Positions 31,809 through 40,311 of a DNA stretch of 47,168 nt are shown here, piece by piece (position 1 is the stretch's first letter; each line of letters starts with the position of its first letter). The position numbers and the translations under genes are program-made. The notes under the pieces were generated by a model that was given only the letters and a program-made list of their open reading frames with translations, was not told where the DNA came from and ran no database searches. Source of the DNA: Acidobacteriota bacterium (lineage in GTDB: Bacteria > Acidobacteriota > Thermoanaerobaculia > Thermoanaerobaculales > Sulfomarinibacteraceae); assembly GCA_013152925.1 (NCBI GenBank), contig JAADFK010000199.1, positions 1-47,168 of the forward strand, written 5' to 3'.

Positions 31809-32666
31809 ATGAAGCGGTGGATGGCGACCCTGGGTCTCCTGGGCGTGACCATGGTCTGGGGATGGACCTTCGTCCTGGTTCGCGAGGCGGTGGCCGCGTA
31901 CAGCGTCATGGGCTTTCTCGCCATCCGTTTCGCCATTGCCGCGGTGGCCGTTCTGGTGGTCGCCGGTCCACGGCTGAGCCGCCTGGCGTTCAGGACCGGC
32001 CTGGGCATCGGCCTGATCCTGGCCGCCGGCTACCTGCTCCAGACCTGGGGCCTGACGCTGACGACCGCAACGAGCTCGGGCCTGATCACCGGCCTCTTCG
32101 TCGTCGTAGGACCGCTGGCCGACCGGCTGTTCTTCGGCGCCCGCCTGCGCCGTGAGGCGCTGGCCGCGGTGGTGCTCAGCCTGGCCGGCATGGCGCTGTT
32201 GACCGGTGGAGCCCCCGCCGGCCTGGCCTTCGGCGACCTGTTGACCCTCGGGTGCGCAGTGGCCTTCGGCGTTCACATCGCCCTGCTCTCCCACGCCTCG
32301 CCCCGCCACGACGCCCTCGCCCTGACGGCGGCGCAGATGATCTCGGTGGCGGCGGTCTTCCTGGTCCTGTGGCCGCTCAGCGGACCCATCACGGCACCGC
32401 CCAAAGAGGTGTGGCTCGCCCTGGGCCTGACCGGGATCGTGGCGTCGGCACTGGCCTACTTCATCCAGACCTTCGCCCAGCAGCATCTCTCGACTGCGCG
32501 CACGGCGGTGATCCTCACCATGGAGCCGGTGTTCGCCGGGATGTTCGGTTACCTGCTGGCGGGTGAACGGCTGGCCCCCGTGCAGTGGCTCGGCGCCGTC
32601 CTGATCCTCGGCGCCGTCTTCGTCAGCGAAATCCTTCCCGTCATGCGACCGGTCCGGGAGAGATGA
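31809..32666 (+). CDS. EamA/DMT-family transporter
   Basis: A 285-residue ten-helix membrane protein of the drug/metabolite transporter superfamily with two EamA repeats. The first repeat has WGWTFVLVREAV and FLAIRFAIAAVAV, and the second ends with LTMEPVFAGMFGYLLAGERL and LGAVLILGAVFVSE. Substrates range from amino acids to metabolites and cannot be predicted. The ATG at 31809 has no ribosome binding site, and TACACT lies at 31795-31800, so a short or absent leader is possible. It is divergent from the GGDEF sensor. Confidence 0.9.
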   Translation: MKRWMATLGLLGVTMVWGWTFVLVREAVAAYSVMGFLAIRFAIAAVAVLVVAGPRLSRLAFRTGLGIGLILAAGYLLQTWGLTLTTATSSGLITGLFVVVGPLADRLFFGARLRREALAAVVLSLAGMALLTGGAPAGLAFGDLLTLGCAVAFGVHIALLSHASPRHDALALTAAQMISVAAVFLVLWPLSGPITAPPKEVWLALGLTGIVASALAYFIQTFAQQHLSTARTAVILTMEPVFAGMFGYLLAGERLAPVQWLGAVLILGAVFVSEILPVMRPVRER

Positions 32667-32710
32667 GCCGTTCCCGACGAAACAGGCTCGCGTGCTCCCA
32701 TACCAGGAAA

Positions 32711-32848
32711 CTGGATCGGAACAGCGTGGCTCCCGGGGCAGAAGCGAGCGGTTTTTCTGCAAGATCAAGGAAGTCCAGGAATTCCGCGGAGGCGTAACCC
32801 GGTACGCCGCACGAGGGGATCCGCAGCCTGACGCCGAGATTGCGAGAA
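32711..32848. repeat. Dispersed palindromic repeat, copy B
   Basis: Aligns with 6669-6844. The core 32755-32844 is an imperfect palindrome about its centre: GGCGTA-ACCCGG-TACGCC forms the apex (32791-32808), and the ends read TTCTGCAAGATC and GATTGCGAGAA. It lies 45 bp after the EamA stop and ends about 27 bp before a TACAAT -10-like hexamer (32875-32880) of the next gene. Confidence 0.8.
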
Positions 32849-32932
32849 GGCGCCGTATTGGGCCGGAGCTGGCGTACAATTCCTGTGATCCGGCGCAGCA
32901 CCGCCGCGCCGCCTGAGATCCTGGGAGGCAGC

Positions 32933-35098
32933 ATGCGCACCGATTCCGTCCGTAACCTGATCCTGACAGCCGGCCTTCTCACCCTGACTGCCTGTGGCGT
33001 CCTGAGCGGCGGGAAGCTGCACTACCCAGCCGCTCGCATCGACTCCGTGGTCGACGAGTACAACGGTGTCAGGGTCGCCGACCCCTACCGGTGGCTGGAG
33101 GATACGGACTCTCAGGAAACGCGCCGCTGGATCGAGGCGGAGAACGCCCTGACCTCCTCCTACCTCAAGTCCATTCCTGCGCGCACGCTCATCCACGAGC
33201 GCTTGGAGAAGCTGTGGAATTACGAACGCTACGGGGTCCCCTTCGTTCGGGGGGGGCACTACTTCTTCACGAAGAATGACGGCCTGCAACCCCAGAGCGT
33301 TCTCTATGTGGCGAGCTCCATCGACGCCGAGCCGAGGGTCTTGCTCGACCCGAACACCTTCTCCAAGGACGGCACCATCGCTCTTTCGGGGCTCTCGGTC
33401 TCCTGGGACGGCCGGCTTCTCGCCTACGCCACCTCGGACGGCGGCTCCGACTGGCAGGACTGGCACGTGCGCGATGTGGAGACCGGGCGTGATCTGCCGG
33501 ACCACATCCGGTGGAGCAAGTTCTCGGACGCTTCCTGGACCCGCGACGGCCGGGGCTTCTATTACGAGCGCTTCGTCGCTCCCAGGCCGGGCGAGGAGCT
33601 CAAGGAGGCCAACTACAACCAGATGGTCTTCTACCACCGCATCGGCAGCCCGCCGGAAAAGGACACACTGGTGTACCAGCGTCCGGACCACAAGGACTGG
33701 ACCTTCGGCGCCGAGGTCAGTGAGGACGGCCGCTGGCTGATTCTCACGGTCTACAGGGGAACGGACAGCCGGAACCTGCTGTTCTACGAGGACCTCAAGG
33801 CTTCCAAACCGGTGATCCGGGAGCTGGTGCGGGATTTCGTGGCCGGACACCGCTTCGTCGCCGACGCCGGGAACGTGTTCTACCTGTGGACCGACCGCGA
33901 CGCACCCCACGGACGGCTGGTGGCCGTCGACCTGAGGCATCCGGAGCCCGCCAACTGGAAGGACGTGATCCCCGAGGGCACGGACACGCTTGAGGGCGTC
34001 AGCCTCGTCCATGACACCTTCATCGCGCGATACCTTCACGATGCCCACTCACGCGTCGCCTTCTACGCCCCCGACGGCACCCCCCGGGGCGGTCTCGCGC
34101 TGCCCGGCATCGGCAGCGTCCGGGGCTTCGCCGGACGGCGCGCCGACACGGAGACCTTCTACGCCTTTTCCGGTTTCACGACGCCAACGACCATCTACCG
34201 GGTCGACCTGGCCACCGGGCAGAACACCGTTTTCAAGAGGCCAAAGGTCCCCTTCGATCCCTCCCGTTTCGAGACCCGGCAGGTCTTCTTCACCAGCCGG
34301 GACGGTACCCGGGTCCCCATGTTCATCACCGCGCGCAAGGGTCTGCGTGCCGGCGGGCTCAACCCGACGCTCCTCTACGGCTACGGCGGCTTCGACATCT
34401 CGCTGACGCCCCGCTTCTCGGTCAGTCGCATGGTCTGGATGGAGATGGGCGGCGTTTACGCCGTGGCCAACCTCCGGGGTGGTGGCGAGTACGGCGAGGC
34501 ATGGCACCGGGCCGGCATGCTGAAGAACAAGCAGCACGTGTTCGACGACTTCATCGCGGCGGCTCAGTGGCTGATCGATAACGGCATCACCTCTCCCCGC
34601 AAGCTCGCCATCGAGGGTGGCTCCAACGGCGGGCTCCTCGTCGGCGCCGTCCTCAACCAGCGTCCCGACCTCTTCGGCGCCGCCGTGGCCCAGGTGGGCG
34701 TCATGGACATGCTGCGGTTCAACAAGTGGACCATCGGATGGGCGTGGCAGTCGGAATACGGATCGCCCCAGGATCCCGAGATGTTCGAGGTGCTCCGCGC
34801 CTACTCTCCATACCACAACATCCACCGAGGTACCCATTACCCTGCGACGCTGATCACCACGGCCGACCACGACGACCGGGTGTTCCCGGCCCATTCCTTC
34901 AAGTACGCCGCCCGCCTCCAGGCGGCCCAGGGCGGCCCGGCGCCCATCCTGATCCGTATCGAGACCCGGGCGGGCCACGGCGCTGGCATGCCCACACAGA
35001 AACGCATGGACGAGGCCGCCGACATCATGGCCTTCCTGAGCAAGAACCTTGGCGTGGGCGTGCCGTCGTCCTGGAGCAAGACGAAAGGCGGCGAGTAA
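32933..35098 (+). CDS. Prolyl oligopeptidase (S9A), predicted lipoprotein
   Basis: A 721-residue prolyl oligopeptidase cleaving small peptides after proline. The N-terminus is a lipoprotein signal with lipobox LTAC (Cys about residue 21), so it is probably periplasmic or outer-membrane anchored. The propeller domain begins at ADPYRWLEDTDS. The hydrolase domain has the nucleophile Ser in EGGSNGGLLVGA, Asp in TADHDDRVFP and His in RAGHGAGMP. RGGGEYGEAWH and SPYHNI are also typical. Length matches the family. GGGAGG precedes the ATG. TACAAT at 32875 may be the -10. Confidence 0.95.
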   Translation: MRTDSVRNLILTAGLLTLTACGVLSGGKLHYPAARIDSVVDEYNGVRVADPYRWLEDTDSQETRRWIEAENALTSSYLKSIPARTLIHERLEKLWNYERYGVPFVRGGHYFFTKNDGLQPQSVLYVASSIDAEPRVLLDPNTFSKDGTIALSGLSVSWDGRLLAYATSDGGSDWQDWHVRDVETGRDLPDHIRWSKFSDASWTRDGRGFYYERFVAPRPGEELKEANYNQMVFYHRIGSPPEKDTLVYQRPDHKDWTFGAEVSEDGRWLILTVYRGTDSRNLLFYEDLKASKPVIRELVRDFVAGHRFVADAGNVFYLWTDRDAPHGRLVAVDLRHPEPANWKDVIPEGTDTLEGVSLVHDTFIARYLHDAHSRVAFYAPDGTPRGGLALPGIGSVRGFAGRRADTETFYAFSGFTTPTTIYRVDLATGQNTVFKRPKVPFDPSRFETRQVFFTSRDGTRVPMFITARKGLRAGGLNPTLLYGYGGFDISLTPRFSVSRMVWMEMGGVYAVANLRGGGEYGEAWHRAGMLKNKQHVFDDFIAAAQWLIDNGITSPRKLAIEGGSNGGLLVGAVLNQRPDLFGAAVAQVGVMDMLRFNKWTIGWAWQSEYGSPQDPEMFEVLRAYSPYHNIHRGTHYPATLITTADHDDRVFPAHSFKYAARLQAAQGGPAPILIRIETRAGHGAGMPTQKRMDEAADIMAFLSKNLGVGVPSSWSKTKGGE

Positions 35099-35194
35099 CA
35101 CCTCGACATTCTCAAGGCGCCCGTCGCCACCGGGTCTCGACCGGCCGCACAGGGCGGTGCTATCCTGTGCCACCAGTTCGGTGCTGGAGGGGGC

Positions 35195-37120
35195 ATGCGC
35201 GATACCTACTACATCACTACGCCTATCTACTATGTCAACGACCTGCCCCACATCGGTCACATCTACACCACGGTGATGGCCGACATACTCGCTCGCTACC
35301 ACCGGATGGCCGGCCGGGACGTCCGCTTCCTCACCGGCACCGACGAACACGGCCAGAAGATCGAGCGGGCGGCCGCCGCCCAGGGGATTCGGCCCATCGA
35401 GCTTGCCGACCGGGTCGTCGCCAGGTACCACCACCTCTGGGAGCAGCTGGAGATCTCTCACGATGATTTTATCCGTACGACGGAGCCCCGGCACCAGCGG
35501 GGCGTCACGGAGATCATTCGCAGGATCCAGGCCAAGGGAGACATCTACAAGGGGGAATACTCCGGCTGGTACTGCGCCGGCTGCGAGGCCTTCTTCCCGG
35601 AAACGCAACTGGTCGAGGGCCGCTGTCCCGATCAGGGCCATCCCGTGGAGCTCCTCTCCGAGCCCAGCTACTTCTTCCGCCTCTCCGCGTACCAGGAACG
35701 TCTTCTGGAGTGGTACCGCGACCACCCAGGGTGCGTCGAGCCGAGATCCCGCTACAACGAGGTGCTGCGCTTCGTGGAGGGCGGGTTGCGTGATCTCTCC
35801 ATCTCACGCCGCTCGCTCAGCTGGGGTATCCCCTTTCCGGGCGACGAAGACCACGTGGTGTACGTCTGGCTGGACGCCCTGACCAACTACCTCTCGGCCC
35901 TGGGCTTCGGATCGGCTGACGACACCCTCTTCCAGCGCTACTGGCCGGCCCAGCTCCACCTGGTTGGCAAGGACATCCTCCGCTTTCACTGCGTCTACTG
36001 GCCAGCCTTCCTGATGTCGGCGGGACTGCCGCTTCCCGAGAAGGTGTTCGGCCACGGCTGGTGGATGCGCGACGAGGCCAAGATGTCCAAGTCGCTGGGC
36101 AACGTCGTTCGCCCCGACCACCTTCTGGAACGCTTCGGGCCCGACGCCTTGCGCTACTTCCTGGCGCGGGAGATGGCCTTCGGCCAGGACGCAACCTTCT
36201 CCGACGAGGCGTTCCTGGAACGGTACAACGCCGACCTGGCCAACAACCTGGGCAACACAACTTCCAGGACCCTCTCCATGACCCACCGCTACCTGGAGGG
36301 CCGGGTCCCGGTCCCCGGAGGAGGTGGCCAGGTGGCCGCCGCCGCCGGCCAGGCCACGGCCGCCTACCTCGGCGCCATGGACCGCCTGGAGCCGCACCGT
36401 GCCCTGGAGGCGGTCTGGCAGCTGCTCGCTGCCATCAACGGGTTCATCCAGGAGAGCCAACCCTGGGCGCTCGCCAAGGCCGGCGCCCAGTCCCAGGACC
36501 ACCTGGAAGAGGTGCTGGGAAGCTCGCTGGAAGGGCTGCGCATCGTCACCCTGATGATCGCTCCCTTCATGCCGGGCGTAGCCCTCAGGCTCGGGTTGCA
36601 GCTCGGCCTCCCGGAGCCGCGGCGCGAGTTGTCACGAGAGATTGCATGGGACGCCGGCCCGCGGGGCCGGAAGCTCGGCGAAAGCCAACCCCTCTTTCCC
36701 CGTGTGGACATCAAGGCCTACCTCAAGGAGGTTGCCATGGAAGCCGAGAAGCAACAGGAAGTCAAGCCGGCGGAGACACCGGCCAAGGAATCCACCATCA
36801 GCATCGACGAATTCGCCAGGATTCAACTGAAGGTCGGTACAGTGCGGGAGGCCGAGAGGATCCCGAAGTCCAAGAAGCTGCTGCGGCTGATGGTCGATCT
36901 CGGCGAAGACGAGCTGCGGCAGGTCGTCGCCGGGATCGCCGAACGGTACGATCCCGAGGAGCTTCTCGGCCGGCGAATCGTCATCGTCGCCAACCTCGAG
37001 CCGGCCCGGCTCATGGGTGTCGAGTCCCGCGGCATGATCCTGGCGGCCACCGACGCCGACGGCCACCCCTACATCCTCTCCCCCGACGGCGACGTGCCGC
37101 CCGGGTCCGAGGTCCGCTAG
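35195..37120 (+). CDS. metG: Methionyl-tRNA synthetase with fused tRNA-binding domain
   Basis: A 641-residue class I synthetase charging tRNA-Met. The ATP-binding HIGH motif is in LPHIGHIYTT and the second is KMSKSLGNV. The CP domain has CAGCEAFF with a following CPDQGHP, a single zinc-type knuckle. VWLDALTNYLSALG and LRFHCVYWPAFLM are family motifs. The C-terminal Trbp111/EMAP-like domain (about 535-641) contains VGTVREAERIPKSKKLLRL and ESRGMILAATD. GGAGGGGGC precedes the ATG. The thyX-like gene follows after 9 bp. Confidence 0.97.
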   Translation: MRDTYYITTPIYYVNDLPHIGHIYTTVMADILARYHRMAGRDVRFLTGTDEHGQKIERAAAAQGIRPIELADRVVARYHHLWEQLEISHDDFIRTTEPRHQRGVTEIIRRIQAKGDIYKGEYSGWYCAGCEAFFPETQLVEGRCPDQGHPVELLSEPSYFFRLSAYQERLLEWYRDHPGCVEPRSRYNEVLRFVEGGLRDLSISRRSLSWGIPFPGDEDHVVYVWLDALTNYLSALGFGSADDTLFQRYWPAQLHLVGKDILRFHCVYWPAFLMSAGLPLPEKVFGHGWWMRDEAKMSKSLGNVVRPDHLLERFGPDALRYFLAREMAFGQDATFSDEAFLERYNADLANNLGNTTSRTLSMTHRYLEGRVPVPGGGGQVAAAAGQATAAYLGAMDRLEPHRALEAVWQLLAAINGFIQESQPWALAKAGAQSQDHLEEVLGSSLEGLRIVTLMIAPFMPGVALRLGLQLGLPEPRRELSREIAWDAGPRGRKLGESQPLFPRVDIKAYLKEVAMEAEKQQEVKPAETPAKESTISIDEFARIQLKVGTVREAERIPKSKKLLRLMVDLGEDELRQVVAGIAERYDPEELLGRRIVIVANLEPARLMGVESRGMILAATDADGHPYILSPDGDVPPGSEVR

Positions 37121-37129
37121 GAACGCACG

Positions 37130-38722
37130 GTGGGAGGATTGGCCTTCAAGGCATCCAAGGGCGGCCTCAAGGTCGCTCTGGTCAACGCCTTCGACCGTCC
37201 GTTCGACAACGTGGTCGCTGCCGCCAGGAGCTGCTACTCGCCCACGCCCGTGACGGCAGAGATGGCTTCGGGCGAGCTGATCGACGATCCTCAGAAACGG
37301 CAGCAGGCGCAGCTCCGAAGGGATGAGCTCGCCTACTCCATCTACGAGGCCGGTCACCACACGACGTACCAGCACGCACACTTCCAGTTCGTCATTCAGG
37401 GAATCAGCAGGCTGGCCCTGTGGAGCTTCCTGCACGCCCATCAGTTCTACAACTCCGAGCAGGGCTCCCAGCGGTACGTGCCGGTCAGCGCCTCGGCCGT
37501 TCACATCCCGCCGGCCTTGGGCGGCCAGGCCAGGACCTTCTTCCTCAACGCGGTCAGGCGGGCCCACGCCGCCTACCTCTCCCTGGCCAAACGCCTCGAA
37601 CCCGTGGCACGGGCGGCGGTCCTCCGCCAGTTTCCCTCCCTTGCCAAGGCCGCCCACGCCCGCCGCCTGGAGCGGCTCGTCCGCCACCGTGTCCAGGAAA
37701 CGGCACGCTACGTGCTGCCACTGGCGACAACAGCCCACTTGCACCACACCATCTCGGTCCTGACGCTATTCCGCTACTACCGTGCCTGCCGCCAGCCCGA
37801 CGCGCCGGAGGAGCTGAGCGCGCTGGCCGGCACCATGATCAAGCTCGTCCTCGAGCTCGATCCCAACTTCCGGAAGGTGCTGGAGGAACCGCTGGAGGGC
37901 CTCCCGGTCGGCCTGTCCCTGACCGTGCCCGAAGCGACCCCCGGACAGGTCGCCGCCTACCGCCGCGAGTTCGACGGGCGGCTCGGACCCCTGAGCTCCC
38001 TCCTCCTCAGCGACCCCTTCCAGCTTCGGCCCGGGGTCGCCGCCGGCGTGCGCGCCGTGCTCAGCCAGCCGCAGACGATGCTGAGCGACGAGGACGCCAT
38101 CCGGCGTGTTCTCGATCCTGCGAGGAACCCGCTCCTGGCGGAAACGCTCAACCTGACAACGGTGGATCCCCTCAGCCGCTCCTTGCACCATGCCACCGTC
38201 ACCTTCGCCACCAAGCTGTCCCACACGGCGGACAGCCAGAACCAGCGCCACCGCATGGTTCCCGGCGCCCGTCCCGTTCTCGCCGCTGCTGTCGACGACC
38301 AGCCGGATTACATCGTCCCCGGCCTGGTTCAGCGGGACGAATCCCTGCTCTCCTCATACCGGGCGTTGATGGACCAGACCTGGGCCGCGGTCACCTGGAT
38401 GCGGCGGAACGGCCCCGACCCCGCGCTGGCCAGCTACCTCCTTCCCAACGCCGTCGCCGTCCGCCTCGTGGAGACCGGGGACCTGCTCCATTTCCACCAC
38501 AAGATGCGGATGCGCCTGTGCTGGAACGCCCAGGAGGAAATCCGGCGCGCCGCCTGGCAACAGGCGATGCAGATCGCCCAGGCTGATCCCCTGATGGGGA
38601 GCTTCCTCCTGCCGCCCTGCGGTGTCCGCCGTGCCGCCGGCCGGACCCCATACTGCCCCGAGGGTGAGCGGTTCTGTGGCACCCCCGTCTGGAAGCTCTC
38701 TCTCGGCGAGCAGAAACCCTGA
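37130..38722 (+). CDS. Double-domain ThyX-like (FAD-dependent thymidylate synthase) protein
   Basis: A 530-residue protein, about twice the length of a ThyX subunit (220-260). Each half looks like one ThyX fold. In the first half, HAHQFYNSEQGSQRY (residues 102-116) stands where the RHRxxSxNExSxRY signature should be, with HAH replacing RHR, and QETARYVLPLATTAHLHH follows. In the second half, NQRHRMVPGARP (about 371-382) keeps RHR but lacks the SxNE part, and YLLPNAVAVRLVETGDLLHF follows. It may be an active pseudodimer or a divergent relative; this cannot be settled by reading. It is translationally close to metG, 9 bp after its stop. Confidence 0.8.
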   Translation: MGGLAFKASKGGLKVALVNAFDRPFDNVVAAARSCYSPTPVTAEMASGELIDDPQKRQQAQLRRDELAYSIYEAGHHTTYQHAHFQFVIQGISRLALWSFLHAHQFYNSEQGSQRYVPVSASAVHIPPALGGQARTFFLNAVRRAHAAYLSLAKRLEPVARAAVLRQFPSLAKAAHARRLERLVRHRVQETARYVLPLATTAHLHHTISVLTLFRYYRACRQPDAPEELSALAGTMIKLVLELDPNFRKVLEEPLEGLPVGLSLTVPEATPGQVAAYRREFDGRLGPLSSLLLSDPFQLRPGVAAGVRAVLSQPQTMLSDEDAIRRVLDPARNPLLAETLNLTTVDPLSRSLHHATVTFATKLSHTADSQNQRHRMVPGARPVLAAAVDDQPDYIVPGLVQRDESLLSSYRALMDQTWAAVTWMRRNGPDPALASYLLPNAVAVRLVETGDLLHFHHKMRMRLCWNAQEEIRRAAWQQAMQIAQADPLMGSFLLPPCGVRRAAGRTPYCPEGERFCGTPVWKLSLGEQKP

Positions 38723-38772
38723 GGACGCCAGCCTTCACAACGGAGCATCTGGACGCGCAACCCCGAGCGGTC

Positions 38773-38778
38773 TAAGAT
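38773..38778 (+). promoter_or_regulatory. -10 element six bases before the kdsC start (leaderless)
   Basis: TAAGAT is followed by six bases and ATG 38785. No ribosome binding site is present. Confidence 0.5.
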
Positions 38779-38784
38779 GCTTCC

Positions 38785-39339
38785 ATGCCCAGCCACCTGC
38801 CCACCGAGGTTCGCCGCCGGCTGCAGCCCATACGGCTGCTCGTTCTCGACGTGGATGGTGTGCTGACCGATGCGATCCTGATCTACGGCTCCGCCGGAGA
38901 GGCGTTGAAACGATTCAACGTCCGGGACGGCCTGGCCCTGCACCTGCTCCGCCGCGCGGGAATCGATGTCGCCGTCATCTCGGGGCGAAGGAGCGAGGCC
39001 GTCGCCATACGCTGCCGGGAGTTGGGCCTGAGGGAGGAGCTGGTCATCCAGGGATCACGCGACAAGTCCGCCGACCTCGATACGCTGACGGGAATCCTGG
39101 AAATCGGTGACGACGCCGTTGCGGCCATGGGGGACGACCTGCCCGACCTGCCGCTGCTGCGCCGTGCGGGCTTCGCCGCCTGTCCGGCCGACGCCGCACC
39201 GGAGGTTGTCGCCGTGTGCCACCACATCTGCGGCGCCGAGGGTGGCCGCGGCGCCGTCCGCGAGGTGGCCGAGCTCATTCTCAAGGCGCAGGGCCGATGG
39301 CAGGGTCTGACCTCGCACTGGAGCGAACCCGTCGGGTAG
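38785..39339 (+). CDS. kdsC: 3-deoxy-D-manno-octulosonate-8-phosphate phosphatase
   Basis: A 184-residue C0-type HAD phosphatase that removes phosphate from KDO-8-phosphate in lipid A core synthesis. LVLDVDGVLTDA holds the nucleophile and acid Asp, FNVRDGLAL follows, VISGRRSEA has motif II Ser, QGSRDKSAD holds the Lys, and MGDDLPDLPLL is motif III. GRGAVREVAELIL at the C-terminus is the usual tail. No KdsD, KdsA or KdsB gene is adjacent. It ends just before the 182-bp palindrome. Confidence 0.93.
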   Translation: MPSHLPTEVRRRLQPIRLLVLDVDGVLTDAILIYGSAGEALKRFNVRDGLALHLLRRAGIDVAVISGRRSEAVAIRCRELGLREELVIQGSRDKSADLDTLTGILEIGDDAVAAMGDDLPDLPLLRRAGFAACPADAAPEVVAVCHHICGAEGGRGAVREVAELILKAQGRWQGLTSHWSEPVG

Positions 39340-39373
39340 CTGCCGCCGGCTGGCTCGGCTCTTGTTCTCATCC

Positions 39374-39555
39374 GGCCCGGGGTCTTCGGGAGACTTTCGT
39401 CGCGAGACCGGGGAGTCGCCCGTCAGTGTGGTGTTGAGGCCAAGGCGCCGCCGAGGCGTACTCCCTGTACGCCGCAGGCGCCGCCGCCGACTGAAACGCC
39501 GCAATGACGGGCGAATCCCCGGTCGCAGCAGAAAGTCTCCCGAAGACCCCGGGCC
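39374..39555. repeat. 182-bp palindromic element between convergent genes
   Basis: The first 25 bases (GGCCCGGGGTCTTCGGGAGA then CTTTC) are the exact reverse complement of the last 25. Further matching blocks (CCGGGGA, TCGCCCGTCA) continue inward to the apex GGCGTAC-TCCCT-GTACGCC at 39455-39473, the exact centre. The right end touches the lptE stop codon. It may be a mobile palindrome that also terminates both transcripts. Confidence 0.9.
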
Positions 39556-40100
39556 TAGAAGCCCTCGAGAATCGTGCTCACCAGGGAGCGGGCATACTCC
39601 TCAGAGAGCACGTCCATCGCCTGAGTCTGGCGGTCGAAATAGTCGGCTGCCCGGGGGTCCACCACGTAGGATGTCCTCCTGGAAAACGACTTGTCCTGCC
39701 ACAGCAGCTTGGGTTTTTCCCCACGAACGTCGTACAGCGCCATGGAGGCGATCAGCGTCATCTGGTACTTGCTGGCGCGCCCGGTTTCATCGAACTGAAC
39801 CGGCGACACGACCACCGCCGTGATCCGTCCCTCCAGGGAAAGGTCGGCCTTCTTTTTGTCGTCGACCAGTTGAAAACGGCGGCGGCGCACCCATTCCCTG
39901 GTGACCGCCTCCGTCAGGCGCTGACCCATGTCCGACCACTGGGTCTGGTTGCTGAATGTGGAAACGTACAGCGTCTGGAGCTCGGGCCCGAGGTAGCTCC
40001 CCGAGGTCCCCACGAGGTGGTAGCCGCAGGCGCTGGAAAGGACGATCATGAGAAACAGCAGCAACCCAACACCGAGGTACGAACCGTCGTGCTCATCCAT
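39555..40100 (-). CDS. lptE: LPS-assembly lipoprotein LptE
   Basis: A 181-residue outer-membrane lipoprotein that plugs the LptD translocon and helps insert LPS. The signal peptide (LGVGLLLFLMIVL) ends in lipobox SSAC with Cys25, then GYHLVGTSGSYLGPELQTLY, the usual LptE beginning. TFSNQTQWSDMGQRLTEAVT and ADLSLEGRITAVVVSPV are typical of the beta/alpha fold. The ATG at 40100 has TAGTGT nine bases upstream. No lptD is in the window. Confidence 0.9.
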   Translation of the reverse strand: MDEHDGSYLGVGLLLFLMIVLSSACGYHLVGTSGSYLGPELQTLYVSTFSNQTQWSDMGQRLTEAVTREWVRRRRFQLVDDKKKADLSLEGRITAVVVSPVQFDETGRASKYQMTLIASMALYDVRGEKPKLLWQDKSFSRRTSYVVDPRAADYFDRQTQAMDVLSEEYARSLVSTILEGF

Positions 40101-40299
40101 GGCGAAGACACACTACCATGGACCCTGGCGGCCCCCAAGATCCCCACCAGCTTGAGCTCTCGTCCGGTAACGGCGCGGCAGCGCGCCCTCGGTGCAGACC
40201 TTCGCAGCTCCCCGAGCACCCGGGGGCGAACGCCATGCGCTCCGCGTGGAGACATGGGGAGCCGGCTTGTTGCTTCGGGAACCTTCGGGAAAACCACGT

Positions 40300-40305
40300 T
40301 ACAAT
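40300..40305 (+). promoter_or_regulatory. -10 element six bases before the glycosyltransferase start (leaderless)
   Basis: TACAAT is followed by six bases and ATG 40312, again without a ribosome binding site. Confidence 0.55.
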
Positions 40306-40311
40306 CCCCGC

